From positions 1-16,882 of the forward strand of contig CAJMAX010000022.1 of assembly GCA_905211505.1 (NCBI GenBank): a DNA stretch of 16,882 bases, read 5' to 3'. Of this stretch, positions 7,281-15,731 are shown piece by piece. Each line of letters opens with the position of its first letter. Positions within the stretch are counted from its first letter, which is position 1. Below the pieces are notes generated by a model. The model was not told the DNA's origin. It was given only the letters and a program-made list of their open reading frames with translations, and ran no database searches. The translations under genes and the position numbers were made by a program. The stretch is from an uncultured bacterium (lineage in GTDB: Bacteria; Cyanobacteriota; Vampirovibrionia; Gastranaerophilales; Gastranaerophilaceae).

Positions 7281-8558
7281 GTGCAAAAGGCAGTTAAACC
7301 AAATCTAAAAAAAATTATAGGAGAAATAACAATTCCTGCAGATAAATCAATATCTCACAGGTCAATTATTTTGCCTTGCCTTGCAAACGGAAAATCAATT
7401 ATCAAAAATTTTGCAACAGGACAGGATCCGCATTCAACAATAAACATCTTTAAAGCTTTAGGAGTAAACATTAAATACCAGACCGGTTCAACAGTAATTA
7501 TAGAATCAAACGGCAAACTAAAACAACCGGCAAACATTTTGGATTGCGGTAATTCAGGTACAACAATACGACTTGTTTCAGGAATTCTTGCCGGTCAAAA
7601 TTTTACATCAGTTCTAACTGGTGATAAAAGTCTTTCAAAACGACCAATGAAAAGAATTATTACACCTCTAGAACTTATGGGGGCAAATATTGATTCTAAA
7701 GATTTCAAAGCTCCGCTAAAAATTCAAGGACAACCTTTAACCGGAATATCTTATAATTCTGCGCTTGCATCTGCTCAGGTAAAATCATGCATACTTCTTG
7801 CCGGATTATTCGCAAATGGAACCACAACATTTACTGAGCCTTATATATCCAGAAATCATACCGAAATTATGCTGAAACATATGGGGGCAAATATTACGGT
7901 TGACGGAACTAGAGTATCAATTCAAAAGTCAAAACTTGAACCGATTGAAATGGAAATCTGCGGCGATATATCATCTGCGGCGTACTTTATTGCAGCAGGT
8001 CTAATTATCCCGAATTCTAAAATAATTTTAAGAAATGTTGGTTTAAACCCGACAAGAATAGGAATTATTGAAGTTGCAAAACAAATGGGAGGTAATATCA
8101 AAATTCTTAACAAAAAAGAAGTTTGCGGAGAAATTACTGGAGATATCAGTGTTGAATATTCAGAATTAAAAGGCTGTACAATCCAAGGAGAAATGATTCC
8201 AAGATTGATTGACGAAATTCCAATAATTGCAGTTTTAGCAACTCAAGCCGAGGGAGAAACAATTATTTCTGATGCTCAGGATTTAAAAAACAAAGAGTCT
8301 GACAGAATTTCAGCACTTGTATCAGAATTAAAGAAATTAGGCGCAGATATAGAAGAAAAACCGGACGGAATGATTATAAACGGTAAAAAAACGTTGATGG
8401 GAAATAATATAGTTGAAACATACCATGACCACAGACTTGCAATGAGTTTATATGTAGCTGGACTTGTATGTCAAAAAGAAATCCTTATTAATGGGTTTGA
8501 ATGGGTAAATATTTCATTTCCGGAATTTGAAGAAAAGTTTGACAAATTATTAACTTAA
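7281..8558 (+). CDS. aroA: 3-phosphoshikimate 1-carboxyvinyltransferase (EPSP synthase), class II
   Basis: 425 aa, full length. It transfers the enolpyruvyl group of PEP to shikimate-3-phosphate, the sixth step of the shikimate pathway to chorismate and aromatic amino acids; cytosolic. Visible motifs: ADKSISHRS at 20-28, the PEP-loop DCGNSGTTIRL at 88-98, LTGDKSLSKRPMKR at 112-125, RLIDEIP at 308-314 with the catalytic Asp, ESDRI at 339-343, and HDHRLAMS at 382-389. The four motifs used to recognise class II enzymes are all present: GDKS (114-117), SAQV (164-167), RNHTE (191-195) and NPTR (256-259). Class II enzymes are often insensitive to glyphosate. The PEP loop keeps Gly at 93 rather than the Ala of the CP4 enzyme, so tolerance is only a guess. 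It is a single gene, divergent from the six-gene block. GTG was chosen because it is the only start upstream of the conserved N-terminus. Confidence 0.96.
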   Translation: MQKAVKPNLKKIIGEITIPADKSISHRSIILPCLANGKSIIKNFATGQDPHSTINIFKALGVNIKYQTGSTVIIESNGKLKQPANILDCGNSGTTIRLVSGILAGQNFTSVLTGDKSLSKRPMKRIITPLELMGANIDSKDFKAPLKIQGQPLTGISYNSALASAQVKSCILLAGLFANGTTTFTEPYISRNHTEIMLKHMGANITVDGTRVSIQKSKLEPIEMEICGDISSAAYFIAAGLIIPNSKIILRNVGLNPTRIGIIEVAKQMGGNIKILNKKEVCGEITGDISVEYSELKGCTIQGEMIPRLIDEIPIIAVLATQAEGETIISDAQDLKNKESDRISALVSELKKLGADIEEKPDGMIINGKKTLMGNNIVETYHDHRLAMSLYVAGLVCQKEILINGFEWVNISFPEFEEKFDKLLT

Positions 8559-8620
8559 TCCGCAAATGCACAATTTTTCAGCCCAAAACCTGTAAATTAC
8601 CTCAAAATCCTCGATATCGA

Positions 8621-8770
8621 AAAATTACGTGCGTAGCACCTTGCGGAGCTGGATGATTGGTGAGCACTCTGATAATGTCAGTAACAAAATTATGTGCGTA
8701 GCACCCTTGCGGAGCTGAACAGTTGAAGTTTCAGCTAAATAATTGGTAGCAAAGTTACGTGCGTAGCACC
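8621..8770. repeat. Three copies of a short repeat at exact 65-base period
   Basis: The core GTGCGTAGCAC (an imperfect-centre palindrome, GTGC-GTA-GCAC) occurs at 8629-8639, 8694-8704 and 8759-8769, each 65 bases apart. The unit begins AAARTTAYGTGCGTAGCACC. Copies 1 and 2 continue with (C)TTGCGGAGCTG, to 8651 and 8717. Copy 3 stops after CACC, at the stop codon of the permease gene. The 33-34 bases between units (8652-8685 and 8718-8750) differ from each other, except for a short ATTGGT and GTARC. The array fills most of the 211-base gap between convergent aroA and the permease gene. No other structure is seen in 8559-8620 apart from TCGATATCGA at 8611-8620. Confidence 0.85.
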
Positions 8771-9594
8771 TATTCTTTTACTCCGCCTTGTAAAATATCA
8801 TTGATAAAATATTTTTTACCAAGAAGAAAAACTCCCACAACAGGAACAGTACAAATAACAGAACATGCCAGTAAATCACCCCATAGAGTAATTTCCCTGA
8901 AACTACCTTTAAAAATTGCAAGCCCAACCGGCAAAGTACGCATAGATTCGGTATTTGTAACAATAAGAGGCCACATAAAACTGTTCCAGCTTGTTACAAA
9001 CGTAAAAATTGATAAAGTAGCTATAACTGGTAGAGCCAGTGGTAAAACTATCTTACAAAAAGTTGTAAAAATATTACACCCGTCAATTTTTGCAGCTTCT
9101 TCTAAGTCTTTTGGCAAGCCAAGAAAATATTGCCTCATCATAAAAATACCAAAGCCTCCAAATAATCCGGGAATAATTAATGCTTGATAGGTATTTATCC
9201 AGTGGAGCTGCCGCATAAGAAAAAACAAAGGAATAATATTAACCTGCGGCGGAACAAGCATTGTAATTAAAATAAGTAAAAACAAGCCATCTCGCCACTT
9301 AAACTTTAGCCTTGCAAAGGCATAACCTGCAAATGCAGATATCACAACCTGTCCAAGAGTAGTAACCAGCGCTACAAATAAACTGTTTATAAAATATTTG
9401 AACATAGGAATTTTATGAAAAACATTTGAATAATTTTCTAATGTCAATGGAGAATATAATAACTTACCACCCTGATTAAATATTTCTCCATTTGGCACAA
9501 AAGAAAGATTCAACATTGCAAAAAAAGGATATAACATACTAAATGCAATCAATATTAAACATAAATAACCTAAAACTTTTCTCAAGGATTTCAT
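8770..9594 (-). CDS. Orphan ABC transporter permease, carbohydrate (CUT1/MalG-like) type
   Basis: 274 aa from ATG at 9594, an inner-membrane protein with about six helices (around 8-28, 70-95, 104-125, 138-158, 187-207 and 240-258). The EAA loop, where the ATPase docks, is at 166-188: EEAAKIDGCNIFTTFCKIVLP, with the family's EAA...G signature. The start is typical of the MalG/UgpE/AraQ half, with a long loop between helices 1 and 2 (PLTLENYSNVF). Sugar importers of this type need a second permease, a binding protein and an ATPase; none is in the window. The substrate cannot be read. ATG at 9594 is preferred to a more upstream frame extension because a strong -10 box lies six bases before it and covers the extension. 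The stop codon overlaps the last repeat copy. Confidence 0.9.
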   Translation of the reverse strand: MKSLRKVLGYLCLILIAFSMLYPFFAMLNLSFVPNGEIFNQGGKLLYSPLTLENYSNVFHKIPMFKYFINSLFVALVTTLGQVVISAFAGYAFARLKFKWRDGLFLLILITMLVPPQVNIIPLFFLMRQLHWINTYQALIIPGLFGGFGIFMMRQYFLGLPKDLEEAAKIDGCNIFTTFCKIVLPLALPVIATLSIFTFVTSWNSFMWPLIVTNTESMRTLPVGLAIFKGSFREITLWGDLLACSVICTVPVVGVFLLGKKYFINDILQGGVKE

Positions 9595-9600
9595 ATAGAA

Positions 9601-9630
9601 ATTATAACACGGCAATAAAATCTTGAGCAA
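9601..9630 (-). promoter_or_regulatory. Promoter of the ABC permease gene, predicted leaderless
   Basis: TTGCTC (9630-9625), an 18-base spacer, and TG-T-TATAAT (box at 9606-9601): a perfect -10 with the extended TG. Six bases separate it from ATG at 9594, and no Shine-Dalgarno sequence fits. Confidence 0.6.
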
Positions 9631-9682
9631 AATTTTATACAGTATATTTGATAAGTTTTATATTAATTTTAAAATTAATCAA

Positions 9683-9712
9683 TGGACAAAGTTTTAGTTT
9701 TTGCAGTATAAT
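9683..9712 (+). promoter_or_regulatory. Promoter of the small membrane-protein gene, predicted leaderless
   Basis: TGGACA (9683-9688), an 18-base spacer, and a perfect TATAAT (9707-9712). The -10 ends six bases before ATG at 9719, with CAGCCT between and no Shine-Dalgarno site. It is divergent from the permease promoter within the same 124-base gap. Confidence 0.6.
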
Positions 9713-9718
9713 CAGCCT

Positions 9719-10207
9719 ATGAAAATTCTAGAAAAGATAAACGTTAATTCTGAATCAAAAACATATATCAGTGGAGCAATCTTTTTCATTATTGCACTTT
9801 TTGTTGTGACAGCAGTAACATTTTTAGCCTTAATATCAGATAAGCTTGATATTGTTATGACACAGCCAGCAAGAGAAACGTACACGTACTTTATCTCTAT
9901 AATGGATAGAATTCTGGCAATTCTAACGCTTTGTGTAATGCTACCTCTAACAATTTATCAAAACACAGCACAACAAAAATCTAAAATGGATAAATCAATA
10001 TCCGTAATTAGTTTATTATTTTTACTATTTCTAGTTATGAGTTTCTTTTCAGGAGAGTACTATTATCTAAAAAAATATCAGAATGGCGAACTAAGTTATT
10101 CGAAAATGTTTTGCAAACCAACAATTGAAACAAAAATTTTTGATAACATAATCAAGCAAAAAGGGTTAATACCTCCTGAAATGTGCTTAAAAATTTTAAA
10201 ACATTAA
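9719..10207 (+). CDS. Small three-helix membrane protein, unknown function
   Basis: 162 aa from ATG at 9719. A TTG at 9701 is in frame but lies across the -10 box, so it is unlikely. Hydrophobic helices lie near residues 17-42, 62-78 and 91-110. They are followed by a soluble C-terminal tail of about 50 residues with two cysteines (CKPTIE and MCLKIL). The stretch between helices 2 and 3 is polar and Lys-rich. I recognise no family. It precedes clpB on the same strand with an 84-base gap and could be co-transcribed, though clpB probably has its own signals. Confidence 0.7.
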   Translation: MKILEKINVNSESKTYISGAIFFIIALFVVTAVTFLALISDKLDIVMTQPARETYTYFISIMDRILAILTLCVMLPLTIYQNTAQQKSKMDKSISVISLLFLLFLVMSFFSGEYYYLKKYQNGELSYSKMFCKPTIETKIFDNIIKQKGLIPPEMCLKILKH

Positions 10208-10291
10208 ATAAAAGTTAATTTAAAATGACTTCATTCAAAATAACGTTAAAATAAAAATATAGAAAATTTATATTGAATGGAGTTGATATAT

Positions 10292-12895
10292 ATGTTAGAT
10301 TTTGACAAATTTACAAATTATTCTCAAGAAATAATCTCTAGCGCCAATGCTCTAATGTGTTCCTACAAAAATACTCAAATGGAACCCGAGCATATTATGC
10401 TTGCAATGATAAAAGATAAAGGAATAATTAAAGACTATTTAACAGACCTAAATTTGCTCAATCAGGATTTTATAAATAAAATCATTGCAAAAATTGAAAG
10501 TTTCCCCAAATTGTCAGGGCCGATAAATAGTCAGGGATTATATTTAAGCCAGCAAACAATGAGACTATTGGAGCTATCAATAGAAGAAAGCAATAACTTG
10601 AAAGATGAATTTGTAAGTATTGAAGCAATCTTGCTTGGAATGACAAAACTTGATAACAGCGAAATAAAAAACATACTGGAATCATATAAAGTTACAACAA
10701 ACTCCGTACTAAAAGCAATGAAAAATATAAGAGGTAATAATAAAGTGAATACAAAAAATGCAGAAGAAAATATGAAAGCTCTTGAAAAATATTCAACAGA
10801 CTTGACAGACCTAGCAAGAAAAGGAAAACTTGACCCAGTTATAGGCCGAGATGAAGAAGTAAGAAGAATTATTCAGGTTCTAAACAGACGTACAAAAAAC
10901 AACCCCGTATTGATAGGTGAACCGGGCGTAGGTAAAACTGCGATTGTAGAGGGTTTGGCACAAAGAATTATAAGAGGAGATGTTCCAGAAAGTCTTAAAA
11001 ATGCAAAACTCATTTCGCTTGACTTAGGAGCTCTGGTTGCCGGTGCAAAATTCAGAGGAGAATTTGAAGAACGTTTAAAAGCTGTATTAAAAGAAGTTGA
11101 ATCATCAAATGGTGAAATTGTAATGTTTATTGATGAACTTCATACAGTTGTGGGAGCCGGTTCTACTGAGGGTTCTATGGATGCTGGAAACTTATTAAAA
11201 CCAATGCTGGCTCGTGGAGTTTTGAGAACTATCGGAGCTACAACTATTAATGAATATAGAAAATATATCGAAAAAGATCCGGCATTAGAAAGACGTTTTC
11301 AACAAGTCCTAGTTGAAGAACCATCAGTTGAAGATACTATAAGCATATTAAGAGGACTGAAAGAAAAATATGAAGTTCACCATGGTATCAGAATTTTGGA
11401 TAGTGCAATTATAGAAGCAGCTAAATTATCAGATAGATACATAACAGACAGGTTTTTACCGGATAAAGCAATTGACCTGATAGATGAAGCAGCTAGTTCA
11501 CTTCGTATTGAAATAGATTCAATGCCTGAAGAAATTGACTCTATGATGAGACAAAAAATTCAACTTGAAATTGAACGGGAAGCTTTGAAAAAAGAAGACT
11601 CTGAAGAAGCAAAAGCTAAAGTTGAAGATATTACACGTCAAGTAAAAGTTTTAGAAGATAAAATCAATGTAATGAAAGCACAATGGGAAAAAGAAAAAGC
11701 ATCAATAACATCTGAAACTGACATAAAAGATGAAATAAATAAAATAAAAACCCAAATAGAAGAAGCTGAAAGGAATACTGACCTCCAAAGGGCCGCAGAA
11801 CTAAAATACGGTAAACTCTTAGAACTCGAAAAACAACTAAAAGCTTGTCAAAACAAAGAAAAAGCTGATAATAGCTTATTAAAAGAAGAAGTAACCTCAA
11901 CCGACATTGATGAAGTTGTTTCAAAATGGACAGGCATACCAGTGACCAAGCTTGTCGAATCTGAAATGCAAAAATTACTTCAAATGGAAGATATTCTGCA
12001 TAAACGTCTTGTAGGACAAGATGAAGCGGTTACAACAGTATCCGATGCAATTCGCCGCGCACGCTCAGGTTTAAAAGACCCCAAACGCCCAATAGGTACA
12101 TTTTTATTCTTAGGTCCTACAGGAGTTGGTAAAACAGAACTTGCAAAATCTCTTGCTGAATTTATGTTCAATGACGAGGATGCGCTTATCCGTATTGATA
12201 TGTCAGAATATATGGAAAAACATAATGTAGCAAGACTTGTTGGAGCTCCTCCCGGATACGTCGGGTACGAGGAAGGCGGTCAATTAACAGAAGCTGTACG
12301 TAGAAAACCTTATTCTGTCGTATTATTTGATGAAATTGAAAAAGCACACCCTGATGTGTTCAATATAATGCTCCAAATTTTTGATGATGGACGTCTTACA
12401 GATTCAAAAGGTAGAACTGTTGACTTTAAAAATACGCTTATAATCATGACAAGTAACATCGGCAGCGATATTATTCTGGAAAACACATTGAACTCAATGT
12501 TATCTCCGGAAGAATACAGCAATACAAAAGAACAGGTTCTTGCCGTATTAAGACAACATTTCAAACCGGAATTTTTGAACAGAATAGATGAGACAATATT
12601 CTTCAAAGCCTTAAATTTACAACAATTAAGTAAAATTGTAGATATTCAAATGGATTATTTGAGAAATCTATTGAAAGATCAGGAACTTGAATTTGTTATT
12701 ACTGACGAGGCAAAAGAATATCTTGCAACTCAAGGGTTTAACCCAATATATGGAGCCAGACCATTGAAACGTGTAATTAGACAAATGGTAGAAAATCCAC
12801 TGTCAAAAATGATACTTGCTCAAAATTTTCTAAAAGGAGATAAAATAAAAATTGACCTGCAAAATGACCAATTAAATTTTGAAAAGGATAATTAA
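10292..12895 (+). CDS. clpB: ClpB protein disaggregase
   Basis: 867 aa from ATG at 10292, with GGAG nine bases upstream; the ATG at 10277 overlaps that site and is rejected. Cytosolic hexameric Hsp100 that works with DnaK to pull apart aggregates after heat stress. Order of domains: Clp N-domain 1-145 (rather divergent); AAA-1 with Walker A GEPGVGKT 209-216, pore loop GAKFRGEFE 251-259, Walker B VMFIDE 277-282 and arginines at 334-335; long coiled-coil M-domain about 405-530, which separates ClpB from ClpA and ClpC; AAA-2 with Walker A GPTGVGKT 608-615, pore GYVG 655-658, Walker B VVLFDE 676-681 and the C-terminal GARPLKR at 821-827. All catalytic residues are present. No CIRCE element is seen upstream; the 10208-10291 gap is simply AT-rich. 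It ends ahead of the terminator at 12926. Confidence 0.97.
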   Translation: MLDFDKFTNYSQEIISSANALMCSYKNTQMEPEHIMLAMIKDKGIIKDYLTDLNLLNQDFINKIIAKIESFPKLSGPINSQGLYLSQQTMRLLELSIEESNNLKDEFVSIEAILLGMTKLDNSEIKNILESYKVTTNSVLKAMKNIRGNNKVNTKNAEENMKALEKYSTDLTDLARKGKLDPVIGRDEEVRRIIQVLNRRTKNNPVLIGEPGVGKTAIVEGLAQRIIRGDVPESLKNAKLISLDLGALVAGAKFRGEFEERLKAVLKEVESSNGEIVMFIDELHTVVGAGSTEGSMDAGNLLKPMLARGVLRTIGATTINEYRKYIEKDPALERRFQQVLVEEPSVEDTISILRGLKEKYEVHHGIRILDSAIIEAAKLSDRYITDRFLPDKAIDLIDEAASSLRIEIDSMPEEIDSMMRQKIQLEIEREALKKEDSEEAKAKVEDITRQVKVLEDKINVMKAQWEKEKASITSETDIKDEINKIKTQIEEAERNTDLQRAAELKYGKLLELEKQLKACQNKEKADNSLLKEEVTSTDIDEVVSKWTGIPVTKLVESEMQKLLQMEDILHKRLVGQDEAVTTVSDAIRRARSGLKDPKRPIGTFLFLGPTGVGKTELAKSLAEFMFNDEDALIRIDMSEYMEKHNVARLVGAPPGYVGYEEGGQLTEAVRRKPYSVVLFDEIEKAHPDVFNIMLQIFDDGRLTDSKGRTVDFKNTLIIMTSNIGSDIILENTLNSMLSPEEYSNTKEQVLAVLRQHFKPEFLNRIDETIFFKALNLQQLSKIVDIQMDYLRNLLKDQELEFVITDEAKEYLATQGFNPIYGARPLKRVIRQMVENPLSKMILAQNFLKGDKIKIDLQNDQLNFEKDN

Positions 12896-12925
12896 TAAAA
12901 CAGACTAAAAAACTTTTAATGTACC

Positions 12926-12966
12926 GAAATGGCGAAATAATCATTATATGATAATTTCGCCATTTC
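12926..12966. terminator. Two-way terminator hairpin between clpB and the M48-like gene
   Basis: Nineteen-base arms (GAAATGGCGAAAT... and ...ATTTCGCCATTTC) with one mismatch and a 3-base loop. T-rich sequence follows on the plus strand (TTATAATTACAATTATTT), and A/T-rich runs flank the other side (AAAAAACTTTT, read from the minus strand). It sits between convergent genes and can serve both. Confidence 0.8.
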
Positions 12967-12996
12967 TTATAATTACAATTATTTAGAATTTAAAAA

Positions 12997-13800
12997 TTAA
13001 TAGCTTGGACCGTTTAAAAGTTCATAAGCTGCGTCCCAACCGCTTAAACCGCCTCTAGTTCTAAATTTAGTCAATTGAGACTGGCTTTTTTTCTGAGCTT
13101 TAGCGTTATCCTTGTTGTATTTTTTTAACATTTTTTTGTTTGTATTTCTTTCTGTAACAATAGGATTTGCATAAGCTAAAAAGTTTCTATATTCATTACA
13201 GCCATAACCGGCTTTTACTTTAGCTGGATAAGCATAGCTGATATAATTGAATAAATTCATCGCTCTATCTGCATTTGCAGGTTTTCCTTGCAAAACTTCC
13301 CAATAAGTCCCAGTCATTTTAGTTAAAACCACAATTGTTGCAAGCGGATTATAATTAGCTGCAACCATCAAATTTGCAGCAATTACATCTGCTTCTTTAT
13401 TTTCTTTTGATGCTGCATAATTAGAGGCTAATGTTGATGTCGCAGTATTTTCAACTCCGATAGTTGTATCTGCAGTTAGCAATGAAACAATTTTACCTTT
13501 TGAGGCATGACCACTTATTATATGTCCCAATTCATTTGCTACAACAGCTGCAACCTCATTATCATTTCCAGCATAAGACAATTCTGCTTTTGAAACGTTT
13601 ACCACACGTTTAGTTGCGAAATTCGAATTATCTACAGCACCGGAAACAACATTGAATTTAACATTAGTTGCTGAAATTCCATTTTTAGTAAGCAAATTTT
13701 GCCCTACAACAGGAACCCTGCCAGCTGCATTGTAAGTAGCTGCAGAAACAGGAATTGCGATTACAACTGAAACAAATAAAGATAATAAAACCTTCTTCAT
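12997..13800 (-). CDS. Secreted M48-like metallopeptidase homologue with altered zinc site
   Basis: 267 aa. ATG at 13800 has a perfect AGGAGG eight bases upstream. A signal peptide is clear: MKK, a hydrophobic stretch at 4-19, and VSA-A as a cleavage site after residue 20. Residues 82-98 match the M48 core (EVAAVVANELGHIISGH), but the first His of HExxH is Asn: N89-E90-L91-G92-H93. The second M48 block, SKENKEADVIAANLM at 131-145 with A-x-x-x-x-P after it, is also recognisable. The position four residues before its Asp, usually the zinc-binding Glu, is N134, though E133 and E136 are next to it. The C-terminal 50 residues are Lys- and Gln-rich. The family includes periplasmic quality-control proteases such as BepA. 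This member may be a catalytically weak or inactive chaperone-type relative. Confidence 0.8.
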   Translation of the reverse strand: MKKVLLSLFVSVVIAIPVSAATYNAAGRVPVVGQNLLTKNGISATNVKFNVVSGAVDNSNFATKRVVNVSKAELSYAGNDNEVAAVVANELGHIISGHASKGKIVSLLTADTTIGVENTATSTLASNYAASKENKEADVIAANLMVAANYNPLATIVVLTKMTGTYWEVLQGKPANADRAMNLFNYISYAYPAKVKAGYGCNEYRNFLAYANPIVTERNTNKKMLKKYNKDNAKAQKKSQSQLTKFRTRGGLSGWDAAYELLNGPSY

Positions 13801-13923
13801 ATCTAACCTCCTTTTTATTTAAACATTCTATAACAAAATCCGAAATTTTACATTCAAATGTTATGTTTTGTTGCCAGATATTTAATCATAGGATTGCATT
13901 TTATACAAAAACGGGTTAGTATA

Positions 13924-13939
13924 AATTTTGTACAAAATT
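13924..13939. promoter_or_regulatory. 16-base perfect palindrome, possible operator
   Basis: AATTTTGTACAAAATT is a perfect dyad 17 bases before the SIMPL gene start, just upstream of its AGGGG site. A related TTTTATACAAAAA lies at about 13900-13912. The 156-base gap 13801-13956 separates divergent genes, so a repressor site is plausible. AT-rich chance palindromes are also common. Confidence 0.3.
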
Positions 13940-13956
13940 AAGTTTTAGGGGTGAAT

Positions 13957-14682
13957 ATGTTAGAAAAAATAGAAAAATTTCAAATTCTTTTATTGGCAGT
14001 TGTAATTGCTATAGGCGGGATTATTGCATCCAGCATTCTTACAGGAGCACTGTCAAAAGACGTAATTTCTGTTACCGGTTCATATTCACAACAAGTAATA
14101 TCTGACAGTGGAATTTTTGAATTTGAAATCAAATCAAGAAAAACAACAAAATCTGAAGCATACGCTGAAATTAACAAACAAAGACCTGTTGTAATTAAAT
14201 ATCTGGAAGAACAGGGATTTTCAAAAGAAGAAATAGATATTAAAACCTCAAGAGGATATGATATTTACAAAATAATGCCTAATGGCATGACAACAAACCA
14301 AATCGCAGCATTTGATGCCTCTCAAAGAATTTCCGTCAAATCAAAAGATGTTCAAAAAATAAAAAAAGTAGCAACTGATATCACAAATCTTACATCAAAA
14401 GGAATTGATATTAATGTAGATGAACCTTCTTATTTTTATTCAAAACTATCAGATGTAAAAGTAAAAATGCTTGAAGAAGCGACCAAAGATGCAAAACAAC
14501 GAGCATCTGCAATGCTAAAAGCAACACACAATAAAGTTGGAAAAATTCAATCTGTAAGAATGGGAGTATTTCAAATAACACCTGTAGATTCAACAAATGT
14601 TTCAGATATGGGAATAAATGACACAACAACTATTGAAAAGAAAATTACATCTGTTGCAAATGTAACATTCAGAATTAAATAA
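13957..14682 (+). CDS. SIMPL-domain (DUF541/YggE-like) envelope protein
   Basis: 241 aa from ATG at 13957, preceded by AGGGG with 5-base spacing; an in-frame GTG at 13951 overlaps that site. Residues about 8-30 form an N-terminal membrane anchor or uncleaved signal, with no clear cleavage site. The rest is a SIMPL domain (PF04402): it begins ISVTGSYSQQVISDSGIFEFEI, as these proteins do, contains the long helices and the EEATKDAKQRASAMLKA block at about 168-184 typical of the family, and ends in a VANVTFRIK strand. Family members are periplasmic or surface-exposed oligomers linked loosely to oxidative or envelope stress. It is probably co-transcribed with the alcohol dehydrogenase, 12 bases downstream. 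Confidence 0.88.
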   Translation: MLEKIEKFQILLLAVVIAIGGIIASSILTGALSKDVISVTGSYSQQVISDSGIFEFEIKSRKTTKSEAYAEINKQRPVVIKYLEEQGFSKEEIDIKTSRGYDIYKIMPNGMTTNQIAAFDASQRISVKSKDVQKIKKVATDITNLTSKGIDINVDEPSYFYSKLSDVKVKMLEEATKDAKQRASAMLKATHNKVGKIQSVRMGVFQITPVDSTNVSDMGINDTTTIEKKITSVANVTFRIK

Positions 14683-14694
14683 ATAGAGGTAAAA

Positions 14695-15726
14695 ATGAAA
14701 GCACTTGTATGGCATAAAAACGGAGAAATTGAACTCATTGAAAAAGAAAAGCCACAAATTCAAAACGCAAACGATGCGATAGTTAAAGTAACTCTATCAA
14801 CAATATGCACAAGTGATTTACATATAAAAAATGGATTTGTACCAAAAGCAAAACCTGGTACAGTTCTTGGTCACGAATTCGTTGGAAAAATCGTAGAAGT
14901 AGGAAATAATGTAAAAAGCTTCTCAATTGGAGACCGGGTAAGTGCAAACTGTGAAACTTTCTGCGGAGAATGCTATTTTTGTCAAAACGGATACATAAAT
15001 AATTGTCAAAATGGAGGTTGGCAACTTGGCTGTACCATAGATGGCTGTCAGGCAGAATATGTACGAATTCCATATGCAGATAACGGACTGACAAAATTAC
15101 CTGATAATGTTACTGATGAAAACGCATTATTTGTAGGTGACATTTTATCCAGTGGATACTTTGGAGCTGAAATGTGTGAGATTCAATCAGGAGATACAAT
15201 TGCGGTTATCGGCTGCGGCCCTGTAGGTATATGCGCAATGATGTGTGCAAAATATATGGGAGCAGAAAAAATTATTGCAATAGATATAGATGAGACAAGA
15301 CTTGAAACTGTAAGCCGCAATAATCTGGCTGATTATTGCCTAAACCCAACAAAAACAGATATAGAAAGCACAATTAAATCTTTAACAGAAAATCGCGGGG
15401 CTGATGGAATAATTGAAGCCGCTGGAGGTTCAAATACCTTTGAAATGGCCTGGAAAATTGCCAGACCCAATGCCATTGTTGGAATTGTTGCAATGTATGA
15501 AGAAAATCAAATTCTACCTTTACCTCATATGTATGGAAAAAATTTAACATTTAAAACCGGTGGGGTAGATGCTGTTCATTGTCAAAAACTGGTTGAACTT
15601 ATAGCACAAAAGAAAATCAACACAGATATTCTTATTACGCACAAGTATTCTCTTGAAAATATTATACAGGCATATGAACATTTTGAATCAAAAAAAGATA
15701 ACTGTATAAAAATAGCAATTGCGTAA
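14695..15726 (+). CDS. Zinc-dependent medium-chain alcohol dehydrogenase
   Basis: 343 aa, the usual MDR length. ATG at 14695 with AGAGGT upstream. It is a cytosolic NAD(P)-linked alcohol/aldehyde or polyol dehydrogenase. Catalytic zinc ligands: C38, H60 with E61 in GHEFVG, and D149. The structural zinc cluster C90-x2-C93-x2-C96-x7-C104 is intact. The Rossmann dinucleotide loop is GCGPVG at 173-178, and D197 (IAIDID) at the end of the second strand favours NAD over NADP. The sequence recalls the formaldehyde/threonine dehydrogenase side of the family, but the substrate cannot be told. It ends only five bases before the convergent 15732-16772 gene, with no clear terminator between. Confidence 0.93.
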   Translation: MKALVWHKNGEIELIEKEKPQIQNANDAIVKVTLSTICTSDLHIKNGFVPKAKPGTVLGHEFVGKIVEVGNNVKSFSIGDRVSANCETFCGECYFCQNGYINNCQNGGWQLGCTIDGCQAEYVRIPYADNGLTKLPDNVTDENALFVGDILSSGYFGAEMCEIQSGDTIAVIGCGPVGICAMMCAKYMGAEKIIAIDIDETRLETVSRNNLADYCLNPTKTDIESTIKSLTENRGADGIIEAAGGSNTFEMAWKIARPNAIVGIVAMYEENQILPLPHMYGKNLTFKTGGVDAVHCQKLVELIAQKKINTDILITHKYSLENIIQAYEHFESKKDNCIKIAIA

Positions 15727-15731
15727 TAAAA

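Noticed and set aside
8621..8770. CRISPR array (unit near 31 bases, spacers 33-34 bases)
   Set aside because: Only three copies. Copy 3 is truncated, copy 2 has an insertion, the between-unit stretches share pieces, and no cas gene is nearby.
8759..9187. 142-codon open frame on the plus strand
   Set aside because: It is antisense to the well-conserved permease and starts inside the repeat. The peptide has no family look.
9701..9718. TTG start for the small membrane protein
   Set aside because: The codons cover the TATAAT box and would not be transcribed.
10277..10291. Upstream ATG for clpB, adding five residues
   Set aside because: It contains the GGAG ribosome binding site of the ATG at 10292, and ClpB proteins normally start close to MLDFDKFT.
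10208..10291. CIRCE/HrcA operator before clpB
   Set aside because: No TTAGCACTC-type inverted repeat is present.
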